The notes beneath the pieces are model-generated. The model saw only the letters and a program-made list of their open reading frames with translations, was not told where the DNA came from and ran no database searches. A stretch of 64,000 bases of DNA from Streptomyces sp. NBC_01304 (GTDB taxonomy: Bacteria > Actinomycetota > Actinomycetes > Streptomycetales > Streptomycetaceae), in assembly GCF_035975855.1 (NCBI RefSeq), contig NZ_CP109055.1, positions 7,068,001 through 7,132,000 on the forward strand, in the 5' to 3' direction. A program made the translations under genes and the position numbers. Of the stretch, positions 1 to 8,767 are shown piece after piece; the first letter of the stretch is position 1; the number at the start of each line of letters is the position of its first letter.

Positions 1-1
1 G

Positions 2-286
2 CGCGTCCTTGCCCGGTGCCTGGCCCTTGCCTCCTCGCCGGAGGCGGGGCTGCGGGCGTACGAGGCGGAGCGGTTGCCGGCCGTGAACGCGCTGGTTCTG
101 GCGAACCGGGAGATGCCGGCGGATCGCTTGCTGCGGGCTGTGGCGGATCGGGCGCCGGCCGGGTTCGACCGGGTCGAGGACGTGCTCACTCCTGCGGAGC
201 TGGGCTCGATCGAAGCGGCGTATCGGCGGACCACGGGGACGGATGTGGCGTTGCTGAACGGGCGCGGGTCGTGGTCGGTTCGGTAG
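2..286 (+). CDS. FAD-dependent monooxygenase, C-terminal fragment
   Basis: This is the 3' end of a gene that begins before the window; 94 codons and a TAG stop are visible. The text LRAYEAERLPAVNALVLANR followed by a DRLLRAVADRAPAGF stretch resembles the C-terminal helix of class A flavoprotein hydroxylases (PHBH fold, PhzS-like), where a YE-x-x-RLP motif packs near the flavin. Such enzymes use NAD(P)H and O2 to hydroxylate aromatic substrates in the cytoplasm. The FAD-binding GxGxxG and GD motifs lie outside the window, so the substrate cannot be guessed. The stop is followed within 10 bases by a palindromic repeat element that probably ends transcription. The family call rests on the C-terminal motif alone. 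Confidence 0.65.
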   Translation, partial: RVLARCLALASSPEAGLRAYEAERLPAVNALVLANREMPADRLLRAVADRAPAGFDRVEDVLTPAELGSIEAAYRRTTGTDVALLNGRGSWSVR

Positions 287-292
287 GGACAT

Positions 293-442
293 TTTCCCCA
301 CCCCGCCCCTTCCCGAAATCCTGCGGAGCTGTGTCCTCAAGCGCCGGACGGGCTGATTTCATCAGCCCGTCCGGCGCTTGAGGACACAGCCAGAAGGGCG
401 GAAGGCGTCGCAGCCTTACGGGAAGGGGCGGGGTGGGGGAAA
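293..442. repeat. Nested palindromic repeat element, copy 1
   Basis: The outer arms are CCCCACCCCGCCCCTTCCCG at the left and its reverse complement at the right (419-438). The inner arms are TCCTCAAGCGCCGGAC (334-349) and GTCCGGCGCTTGAGGA (369-384), which with the flanking GGGCTGAT/ATCAGCCC form a near-perfect 24-bp hairpin. About 35 bases separate inner from outer arm on the right. It lies directly after the monooxygenase stop and probably acts as a strong terminator. Five more copies occur in this window. Confidence 0.9.
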
Positions 443-497
443 TTTGATGTCTGAAATCCGCCGGAACCTACCCACCCACCTGAGCCACGCTGATCCC

Positions 498-2035
<1,538 letters not shown>

Positions 2036-2236
2036 TTACCTGGTGGCGAACGTGCCTGGCGGCACCTGGGGCAGCCTGCCCATCATGCTTCTGACCCGGG
2101 TGCGCTTGTCCAATCCATTGTCCGAGGGGCGGACGACGTGGGACATGTCACGAAGACGACGTGGGACCCGTCGCGAAGACCTGGGGCCGGGGCCGAACGT
2201 TTCCGGGCGCTTCGGCGTCATAAGGGAAACGCAGGT

Positions 2237-2331
2237 AGGGCCTGTCCGGCGGGTCAGGCCGGATGAGGCCGACGATGCCGGCAAAGCATGCCAGAGCCCG
2301 CGACTCCGGCCTGACCCGCCGGGCAGGCCCT
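2237..2331. repeat. GGGCCTGTCCGGCGG-type inverted repeat, copy A
   Basis: The left arm AGGGCCTGTCCGGCGGGTCA (extending to 2262) and the right arm at 2306-2331 are near-perfect reverse complements, about 26 bp each with a roughly 43-bp centre. The element fills most of the gap of just over 300 bp between asd and the divergent sigma factor gene. It ends 17 bases before the sigma factor start. A related copy lies at 23406-23598. Confidence 0.85.
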
Positions 2332-2348
2332 GAGGGAGGGGTGGGGCG

Positions 2349-2915
2349 TTGCTGCGCAGAAGCGGGAGAGGGGTGTCCCCTGCGCGAGCGGAGTCGAGGG
2401 CTCGGGCAGGTGCCGGGGACTCGGAGGATCCGCTCGAGCCGGCCCAGGAGGCCCGGGTGCGGGCCGTCCTCGCGCTCGGTGGCGTACCGCAGACGGATCT
2501 GCTCGACGGGGTTCAGCAGGTGCGGCTGCGGCTGCTCGAGCGCGCCGCCACGGGGCGCGAGGCGCCGCGGGACGTGTCGGCGTGGGCGGCGGTCGTCGCG
2601 TCCAACTGGGCCATGGACTGGCACCGGTCCCGGCGGCGGCAGGAGCGGGTGGGGGAGCGGCTCGTGGCGCTGCGGCAGGCGCCCGCGGTGGTCGAGGGGG
2701 CCGAGGAGTCACGGGTCCTCTCGCTGACCGTGGCGCAGGGCCTGGACGAGCTGTCCGACCTGCAGCGTCAGGTGGTGGTCCTGCGCTTCTACGCGGACCT
2801 CTCGGTGCGCGGCATCGCGGACGAGCTGGGCATTCCGGAGGGCACGGTGAAGAGCAGGCTGCACGGCGCGGTCCGGGCGCTGCGGGCCCGGCTGCACGAG
2901 GACGAGGTGGTGTGA
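2349..2915 (+). CDS. ECF-family RNA polymerase sigma factor
   Basis: A protein of about 188 residues with the two-domain layout of group 4 sigma factors. Region 2 (about residues 35-95) includes LLDGVQQVRLRLLE and a WHRSRRRQE basic end. Region 4 (about 125-180) contains the helix-turn-helix LSVRGIADELGIPEGTVKSR. The start is uncertain: TTG at 2349 sits just after the repeat element and GTG at 2373 is an alternative. The first 25 residues look unstructured. The next gene begins one base after its stop and encodes a single-span membrane protein, so the two are almost certainly co-transcribed as a sigma/anti-sigma-like pair. Confidence 0.9.
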   Translation: MLRRSGRGVSPARAESRARAGAGDSEDPLEPAQEARVRAVLALGGVPQTDLLDGVQQVRLRLLERAATGREAPRDVSAWAAVVASNWAMDWHRSRRRQERVGERLVALRQAPAVVEGAEESRVLSLTVAQGLDELSDLQRQVVVLRFYADLSVRGIADELGIPEGTVKSRLHGAVRALRARLHEDEVV

Positions 2916-2916
2916 C

Positions 2917-3702
2917 GTGGCCGGGGAGGAGCAGGCGCAGGTGGACCCGCTGATGGCGGCGATCACCGGGGAGCCGGTGCCGGAGGAGGTCCGGGGCGAC
3001 GCCGGGTATCTGGCCGCTGTGGCGGATGTCGCACTGCTGCGGGATCAGCTCAAGGCCATCGGGGACGCACTGGGGGAGCCCGTACCCGAGCCGAAGGCCG
3101 AGCCCGAGCCGGAGCCGCCCAAGGAGCGGTGGCTGAACCCGGTGCGCAGGCGGCGGCTGTTCAGCGTGGCGCTAGCCGGGGCCGGGGCGGCAGCCGGGGT
3201 CGCGGCGCTGGTCGGGGGCGTGGCGCTGCTCGGGAGCATGCAGGGCAGCGGAGACGACGCGACGGCCGACAAGGGCGGCAGCAAGCAGGTGGTGGCCTCC
3301 CCCAGCGGAGGGGACAGCGCGGATGCCGGCAAGCAGGGCAGTGGCCCGGCGAACAGCCTCAGCCCCGAGGGCTGGGTGGCCTGTTCCCGGCTCATGGTCG
3401 AGGGCACGGTCGTCCGGGTGGCGCCGGTCGAGGGAAAGCGGATGGACCGCATCACGCTGAAGGTGCAGCGCTACTACAAGCCGGAGAGCGGCCCGGCCGA
3501 CGTCACGTTCCCGATGGACTGGAACGTCGACCCGAGGCTGAAGGTGGGCGACCACACGCTGATCACCATCGACAAGGGCGGTACGCAGCCGGTGAACTGG
3601 GCCACCGGGAAGGACCTGGAGCGCGTCAGGGCCATGCTCCTGAAGGCACTCCCGGGAGCCGGGAAGATCACCTGCGACACCCCGCCGGGCCCCGGCGACT
3701 GA
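2917..3702 (+). CDS. Single-pass membrane protein, putative anti-sigma partner
   Basis: 261 residues. The cytoplasmic N-terminus (1-50) has an acidic helical stretch, DPLMAAITGEPVPEEV...DVALLRDQL, of the kind found in anti-sigma proteins of Streptomyces ECF operons. It is followed by a Pro/Glu linker (about 52-70), a basic RRRRL stop and one membrane helix (about 82-105). The extracellular half has a Ser/Gly/Asp-rich linker and then a folded domain (about 145-255) with two Cys residues, in VACSRL and ITCDTP, that could form a disulfide. The GTG start lies one base past the sigma factor stop, indicating translational coupling. The anti-sigma role is inferred from position and topology; no HxxxCxxC zinc motif is present, so it is not a ZAS-type factor. 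Confidence 0.7.
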   Translation: MAGEEQAQVDPLMAAITGEPVPEEVRGDAGYLAAVADVALLRDQLKAIGDALGEPVPEPKAEPEPEPPKERWLNPVRRRRLFSVALAGAGAAAGVAALVGGVALLGSMQGSGDDATADKGGSKQVVASPSGGDSADAGKQGSGPANSLSPEGWVACSRLMVEGTVVRVAPVEGKRMDRITLKVQRYYKPESGPADVTFPMDWNVDPRLKVGDHTLITIDKGGTQPVNWATGKDLERVRAMLLKALPGAGKITCDTPPGPGD

Positions 3703-3718
3703 CCCCGCGGACGCGAGA

Positions 3719-3752
3719 GGGCGGGCGCCCGGCACACACCGGACGCCCGCCC
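3719..3752. terminator. Hairpin terminator between convergent genes
   Basis: GGGCGGGCGCCCGG and CCGGACGCCCGCC pair with one mismatch around a CACACA loop. It sits 16 bases after the membrane-protein stop and 33 bases before the stop of the facing protease gene, so it can serve both strands. Confidence 0.75.
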
Positions 3753-3784
3753 CAGTTACGTAACTCCCTTACAGGCAAAGGGTG

Positions 3785-6700
3785 TTACGGAACGACCTTC
3801 TCGATCTTGACGCTGCCGGACCCGGCCACCGTGCCCCGCGCGTTCAGCACCGACACCTCGCCGAAGAACTGCCGTCCCTCGGGCGCGGCACCCGCGACGA
3901 CGACCTCGGCGGCCACCTGGGCGGAGGCCCCGTTGGCGAGCTTCACGGCCTTGCTCTCGTCGACCTTGACCTGGCCGAGCGAGGGGGCGAAGAACACGTC
4001 GAGGTAGTCGTAGGCGGTGGACCCGGACGGGATCGCATAACCGTCGACGACGATCGTGTACGTGCCCGCCGCGGGCTTGGCCAGCGAGACGGCCTCTTCC
4101 GAGTCGCCGTCCGCGGCCGAACCGACCACGGCTCCCGCCTCGTTGAGGACGGTGAGGTCCAGGTCGGCGGCGGTGTCCGCGGTGTTGCCGATGGCGACGT
4201 CGAGCTTCTCGGCGCCTTCGGGAACGACGACCGTGGTCTTCTGCGACTCACCGTTCGCGATGGTCGGACGCGCCGACTTCGACGAGCCGAGCGGGCCGCC
4301 CTTCAGCTTGCCGTCGATCGCGGCGAAGCCGTTGGTGACCTTCCACTCGACCGGGGCGGGCGTGCCCACCTTGGCCTCGGGAAGGGTGGCGACGGCCGGG
4401 TCGAAGGAGACGCCGAGCGCGGCCACGTCCAGGTTGTACGGGTTGTCGAGCAGCGGCGACGTACGGCGCGCCTCGACCTCGATCTCCCAGACGCCCGCCT
4501 GCGGGTCCGCGTACGAACGCAGGTCCGGGCGGCAGGTGTTGGCCGGGTTCGGGTAGTTGTTGTAGCAGTTCGGCGTGGAGGTCGGGTCGACCGGGACGCC
4601 GTACGGGTGGATGGAGATGAAGCGGGTCTGGCTGCCCGTCTTCAGGCCGCCGATGGCGACCTCCAGGGACTTGGCGCCCTGCGGGACCGTCACGAAGTAC
4701 GACTTGGTGCTGTTGCGCTGCACCGAGCCGGACGCCGAGAAGGTGTAGGCGGGCTTCGCCAGGGCCTTCGCGACGACGACGGTCGACATGATCTGCTTGT
4801 CGACGCCCTCGGTGCGCGGGTCGTCCACCTCCAGGATGGAGCTGTGGATGCCGGCCGAGCCGGGCTTGGCGGAGACCTTCACCTTGACCGGCTTGTTCAG
4901 CGGCAGCGAGACCTCGTCGGAGGACGCGATGCGGAACGTGCCGTCGTTGTTGGCCAGGTGCAGCTCGTGGCGGAGCGCGCGGTCCGGGCCGCTGGTGCGG
5001 GTGATGGTGACGTCGTACGTCCGCTTCTGGCCGGCCTTGAGGCCGCCCTCACGGTCGTAGATGCCCGTGCCCGGCTTCTTGAGCGCCTGCTCCAGGGCCG
5101 TGTCGACGGGGGCCTCGACCTTGTACTCGTGAGCCGTGGCGCCGTCCTTGATGGACTCCCAGGCGTCGACGATGTTGATGCGTCCGGCGCCCTCCTCGTG
5201 CGGCTGGAAGCCACGGATGTGGTCGGCCGTCGAGTTCAGCGCGGTGCGCAGCTTCTGCGGGGTGAGGTCCAGGTCGCGCTGCTTGGCGGCGGAGAGCAGC
5301 AGGGCCGAAGCGCCCGCGGCCTGCGGCGACGCCATCGACGTACCCTGCAACATCGAGTAACCGGCGGGCAGTTGGTAGCCCGCCTCCGGGACCGGACCGC
5401 CGGGTATCCAGGTCTGCGTGGTGTTGATCGCCGCGCCGGGCGCTACGAGCGTCGGCGTCAGGCCGCCGTCCTCACGCGGGCCGCGCGAGGAGAACGGCAT
5501 CATCGCGTACGGCTTCTCCACGGCGGAGCCGTAGTTGGAGGCCCAGGTCTCCTTGGAGATGGCCGCGCCGACGGAGATCACCTTGTCCGCGAGACCGGGG
5601 TCGCCGATGGTGTTGGTGCCGGGGCCGGAGTTGCCGGCCGAGATCACCAGCTGCACGCCGTAGGTGTCGATCAGCCGGTTGTAGAGCTCGGCGCGCGCGT
5701 TGTTGCCGTCGTTCAGCGCGGGCAGACCGCCGATCGACATGTTCACGATGTCGACGCCACGGGCGGTGACCAGGTCGATCATGCCCTCGGTGAGCGCGAC
5801 GTTGGTGCAGCCGCCGCCCCAGGAGCAGGCCCGCGAGGAGACCAGCTTGGCGCCGGGCGCCGCGCCGTTCATCTTGCCGCCGAACAGCGAGTTGGCGGCG
5901 GTGATGCCCGCGACGTGCGTGCCGTGCTCGGACTCGATGATGCCGATGTTGACGAAGTCGGACTTCGCGCCGGCCGCGTTGTAGACGACGTCCTTGCGGA
6001 CCTCGACCACGAACGGCACGCGCTCGACGACATCGGTCGCCGGGTCGTCCTTGCCGAAGTAGCCGACCTGGAAGCCGCTCTTGTACGGCTTCATGGCTTC
6101 GTCGTTGGTGAAGTTCTTGTCGTCGTTCAGGTCGACCCGGACCGTGCCCGCGGCGGCGTCGTACAGGATGCCCCACACGTCGGTGGTGTCGCCGTCCCGG
6201 TTCAGGTCGCCGTTCGCGTCGCCGCCGGTGGAGGCGGACTCGCGGAAGTACTGCACCTGGTAGCTGCCCGCGGGGGCGGTCCACGTCTTGCCGTCGAAGG
6301 TGAACGTCGGCCCGGTCACCGGGGCGACCGCGTTCATCCGGCGCCAGGTCGGGTCGGCGTCGACCACCGGGTCGGTGGCGGTGACCCAGTCGGTGATCTT
6401 GCGCTCACCGGTGGTGGTCTTCTGCAGCGCCGGGTGGCCGAGGTCCACGCCCGAGTCGAGGATGCCGATCGTGATCCCGCGGCCGTCGGCCTTCGGGTTC
6501 TTCTTCACGAAGTCGACGGCACCGGTCTCGAAGGACGGGTTGTACGGGTTCTTCGCCGGGGTGTCCTTGCCGGGCGCGGCAGCGGTTCCCCGAGCGGCGG
6601 CCTTGGCGCCCTTGGCCCGGTCCGCCTTGGGCGTCGGGTCGTCGAGCTCGATCTCCTGGCGGAGGTCGATGCCGTGCACGCTGTCCAGCTTGGACGCCTT

Positions 6701-7069
6701 CTTGATGGCGTCCTCGGCCTGCGCGGTCGGCAGCGTGGCGCGGACGTAGCCGAGCTTGTCGTACCGCTTGCCGACCGTGCCGCCCTTCACGGCGTCGAGC
6801 TGGTCGGCGACCTGCTCGGTGGCACCGGGGGCGGTGGCGACCATCATGGTCACCGTCTTGTCGCCGTCGGCCTGGGCATCGGCGAGCAGCTGCGCGTCGG
6901 TCGAACCGAGCTTGTCCCCGGCCGACTTGACCGGGGTCGCCGCCGGGTCGTCCGCGGAGAAGGCGGGGGTCGGGCCGGCCGCCGCGAGGGCCGCCACCAG
7001 ACCCGCCGCCATGGCTATCTGGGCCGCGCGTCTAGCACCCGTTCTGGGTGCGCGGGATTCGAGGGTCAT
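3785..7069 (-). CDS. Secreted subtilisin-like serine protease (S8 family)
   Basis: A protein of 1094 residues exported by Sec: residues 1-35 hold a basic n-region, a hydrophobic core AMAAGLVAALAAAG and an AFS-A cleavage site. A prodomain of about 150 residues follows. The catalytic triad is Asp near 203 (GILDSGVDLGHP), His near 383 (SEHGTHVAGI) and Ser near 578 (GTSMASPQAAG). The Asp-His spacing of about 180 residues is very long; the insertion contains an acidic, possibly Ca2+-binding run (DANGDLNRDGDTTD). The last 400 or so residues form beta-rich domains, as in tripeptidyl-peptidase-like subtilases. I chose ATG at 7069 because AGGG lies six bases upstream; ATG at 7075 is possible. The likely role is extracellular protein breakdown. 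A palindrome upstream may be its operator. Confidence 0.93.
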   Translation of the reverse strand: MTLESRAPRTGARRAAQIAMAAGLVAALAAAGPTPAFSADDPAATPVKSAGDKLGSTDAQLLADAQADGDKTVTMMVATAPGATEQVADQLDAVKGGTVGKRYDKLGYVRATLPTAQAEDAIKKASKLDSVHGIDLRQEIELDDPTPKADRAKGAKAAARGTAAAPGKDTPAKNPYNPSFETGAVDFVKKNPKADGRGITIGILDSGVDLGHPALQKTTTGERKITDWVTATDPVVDADPTWRRMNAVAPVTGPTFTFDGKTWTAPAGSYQVQYFRESASTGGDANGDLNRDGDTTDVWGILYDAAAGTVRVDLNDDKNFTNDEAMKPYKSGFQVGYFGKDDPATDVVERVPFVVEVRKDVVYNAAGAKSDFVNIGIIESEHGTHVAGITAANSLFGGKMNGAAPGAKLVSSRACSWGGGCTNVALTEGMIDLVTARGVDIVNMSIGGLPALNDGNNARAELYNRLIDTYGVQLVISAGNSGPGTNTIGDPGLADKVISVGAAISKETWASNYGSAVEKPYAMMPFSSRGPREDGGLTPTLVAPGAAINTTQTWIPGGPVPEAGYQLPAGYSMLQGTSMASPQAAGASALLLSAAKQRDLDLTPQKLRTALNSTADHIRGFQPHEEGAGRINIVDAWESIKDGATAHEYKVEAPVDTALEQALKKPGTGIYDREGGLKAGQKRTYDVTITRTSGPDRALRHELHLANNDGTFRIASSDEVSLPLNKPVKVKVSAKPGSAGIHSSILEVDDPRTEGVDKQIMSTVVVAKALAKPAYTFSASGSVQRNSTKSYFVTVPQGAKSLEVAIGGLKTGSQTRFISIHPYGVPVDPTSTPNCYNNYPNPANTCRPDLRSYADPQAGVWEIEVEARRTSPLLDNPYNLDVAALGVSFDPAVATLPEAKVGTPAPVEWKVTNGFAAIDGKLKGGPLGSSKSARPTIANGESQKTTVVVPEGAEKLDVAIGNTADTAADLDLTVLNEAGAVVGSAADGDSEEAVSLAKPAAGTYTIVVDGYAIPSGSTAYDYLDVFFAPSLGQVKVDESKAVKLANGASAQVAAEVVVAGAAPEGRQFFGEVSVLNARGTVAGSGSVKIEKVVP

Positions 7070-7179
7070 CTGCATCCCTGTACGTGAAAGAGATGGTCCG
7101 CAATTCGGGACCGGATGACCGCATAGCTTTACGTAAGTGTCGGGTGTTTGGGGAGAGTTGTCCGAGGCGGGATGAGGCC

Positions 7180-7204
7180 ATGGCGTACTTCCGCCATACG
7201 CCAT
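7180..7204. promoter_or_regulatory. Palindrome upstream of the protease gene
   Basis: ATGGCGTA and TACGCCAT are perfect 8-bp arms around a 9-base centre, about 110 bases upstream of the protease start and 40 bases past the stop of the CGNR regulator gene. The spacing suits a dimeric regulator. It could instead be a weak terminator for the CGNR gene, but it lacks G+C-rich arms. Confidence 0.4.
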
Positions 7205-7243
7205 CCGGCGCCGACGGGGTTTTGGGCCAGGCGGTGCCCGGAA

Positions 7244-7789
7244 TCAGGTCGTCTTGGTGCGGGCGTAATGCCGGGAGGCTTTCGCTCGATTGCCGCAGAT
7301 CGCCATGGAGCACCAGCGCCGGGTCCCGTTCCTCGACGTGTCGAAGAAGTGCAGGATGCAGGCGTCGTGCGAGCAGGCCCTGATCCGGTCGGGGGCGGTG
7401 CTCAGGAGCTCCAGGTAGTTGCGCGCGGCGAGCCACGCCGGCCCCCACGCCACGTCGTCGAACTCGGCGTGCTCACCGGGACCCTCGCTGGTCAGGGTCG
7501 CGCGGATGCGACCGTGCCCCAGCACCTCGTCGACCCGCGCGGCGGCGGCCGCATCACCGGGGCTGTCGACGATCGCCCCGATCGCGTCGCGGGCCTGCAG
7601 CAGATGGCGCAGGGTGGTCGCGTCCGCGTCGAACCGGTCGTCGAGACCGGTCGAGGCCAGCCAGATCCGGGCGCCGTCGACCCCGGTCAGCAGATCCTGG
7701 CGCTCGCCCTCGTGGATCCAGCGGGTATTGAGCAGATCGAGTGCGAGGGGCTCGCCGACGAGCGGGCGGGGGTCGGTCTCGGCGGACAT
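7244..7789 (-). CDS. CGNR zinc finger / ABATE-domain regulator
   Basis: 181 residues. The N-terminal part (GEPLALDLLNTRW, about 11-25) is the start of the ABATE stress-domain found in this family. The C-terminus holds C-x4-C (CSHDACILHFFD) and CSMAICGNRAKASRHYAR, the zinc finger that names the CGNR family and is thought to bind DNA. Members are usually transcriptional regulators of adjacent transport or stress genes. The start has AAGGAG six bases upstream. It is divergent from the Nudix hydrolase gene, with a gap of about 105 bases. That gap contains two ACCGGT words and may hold an autoregulatory site. The target is unknown. Confidence 0.88.
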   Translation of the reverse strand: MSAETDPRPLVGEPLALDLLNTRWIHEGERQDLLTGVDGARIWLASTGLDDRFDADATTLRHLLQARDAIGAIVDSPGDAAAAARVDEVLGHGRIRATLTSEGPGEHAEFDDVAWGPAWLAARNYLELLSTAPDRIRACSHDACILHFFDTSRNGTRRWCSMAICGNRAKASRHYARTKTT

Positions 7790-7882
7790 GTCCGGCTCCT
7801 TTTCGGTACTAACCGGTCAAGGGTACGTCACCGGTTCGGGGCTTCTCGGCTAACGGGTCGTCACGGGAAGGTGGATTGCCTC

Positions 7883-7888
7883 TAACGT
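7883..7888 (+). promoter_or_regulatory. Candidate -10 box for a leaderless Nudix transcript
   Basis: TAACGT ends six bases before the GTG start of the Nudix gene, the distance expected when transcription begins at the start codon. No Shine-Dalgarno sequence precedes the start. No clear -35 hexamer is visible. Confidence 0.4.
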
Positions 7889-7894
7889 CTCCAT

Positions 7895-8338
7895 GTGCAC
7901 AAAGAACTGAGGGTCGCGGCCTACGCAGTGTGCGTACGGGATGATCAGGTACTGCTCGCCCGCTGGATCGCCGGTGACGGCAGCAGACGCTGGACCCTGC
8001 CCGGCGGCGGCATGGAGCACGGCGAGGACCCCTACGACACGGTGATCCGCGAGGCCGAGGAGGAGACGGGGTACGCCGTCCGGCCGGTGACGCTGCTCGG
8101 GGTGGACTCGATCCGCCGCCGCTATCCGCGCAAGCTCGGGGCGATGGCGGATTTTCAGGGGCTGCGGCTTGTGTATGAGGGTTTGGTGACCGGGGGCTCG
8201 CTGCGGCACGAGGAGGCCGGGTCCACGGACCTCGCCGCCTGGCACCCGCTGGACGCGGTGCCCGACCTGCCCCGGGTGGGGCTGGTGGACGTGGGCCTGT
8301 CGCTCTGGCGGGAGCGGCCGGCTGTGGGGCGGGTCTGA
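7895..8338 (+). CDS. Nudix hydrolase
   Basis: 147 residues. The Nudix box GGGMEHGEDPYDTVIREAEE (residues 37-56, continuing ETGY) fits Gx5Ex7REUxEExGU completely, so divalent metal binding and hydrolysis of a nucleoside diphosphate-X substrate are expected. The substrate cannot be told from sequence; mutT-like housecleaning is possible. The GTG start overlaps an out-of-frame ATG two bases earlier. It is divergent from the CGNR regulator and followed directly by a palindromic repeat element. Confidence 0.93.
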   Translation: MHKELRVAAYAVCVRDDQVLLARWIAGDGSRRWTLPGGGMEHGEDPYDTVIREAEEETGYAVRPVTLLGVDSIRRRYPRKLGAMADFQGLRLVYEGLVTGGSLRHEEAGSTDLAAWHPLDAVPDLPRVGLVDVGLSLWRERPAVGRV

Positions 8339-8342
8339 TTTC

Positions 8343-8530
8343 TCCCCACCCCGCCCCTTCCCGAAATCCTGCGGAGCCTTCCGCCCTCCGGGCAGTGTCC
8401 TCAAACGCCGGACGGGCTGATGAAATCAGCCCGTCCGGCGTTTGAGGACATCAGTGACGGACGGGTGCCCACCCACCCCCGCCCCATAAGCCGGCGGCAG
8501 CCTTACGGGAAGGGGCGGGGTGGGGAAAAT
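8343..8530. repeat. Nested palindromic repeat element, copy 2
   Basis: The outer arms are CCCCACCCCGCCCCTTCCCG and its complement. The inner hairpin arms are TCCTCAAACGCCGGAC and GTCCGGCGTTTGAGGA. Compared with copy 1, the AG/CT step is AA/TT in both arms, so pairing is kept. The element takes up the first half of the 430-bp gap after the Nudix gene. The remaining 240 bases before the phosphoesterase hold its promoter region, and I recognise nothing further there. Confidence 0.9.
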
Positions 8531-8767
8531 CCCGCCGAAGGCGCCCCCGTACCCCCGCGAATGAACGCAACGTAACCAACAGAGAACCCCGCAGCGAGAG
8601 CTGCATGACGTGCCCAACTCAAGGTTGATCCACGTACCGTGATCGGCCCAAAGCGTTGCGCACGCGTTAACGCGCAGGCCATCCCCATTGCCAACGATCC
8701 AGTAGGGCCCGGGACTTCGGTCCCGCCAAAGCCGAGCCCAAGCGATCGAACACGGGGAGACCGCGCC

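Noticed and set aside
3782..7087. A plus-strand open frame of 1101 codons opposite the protease
   Set aside because: Its product is Arg/Gly/Val/Asp-rich with no domain, and it is the antisense of a clear subtilase gene. Long antisense frames are normal at this G+C content.
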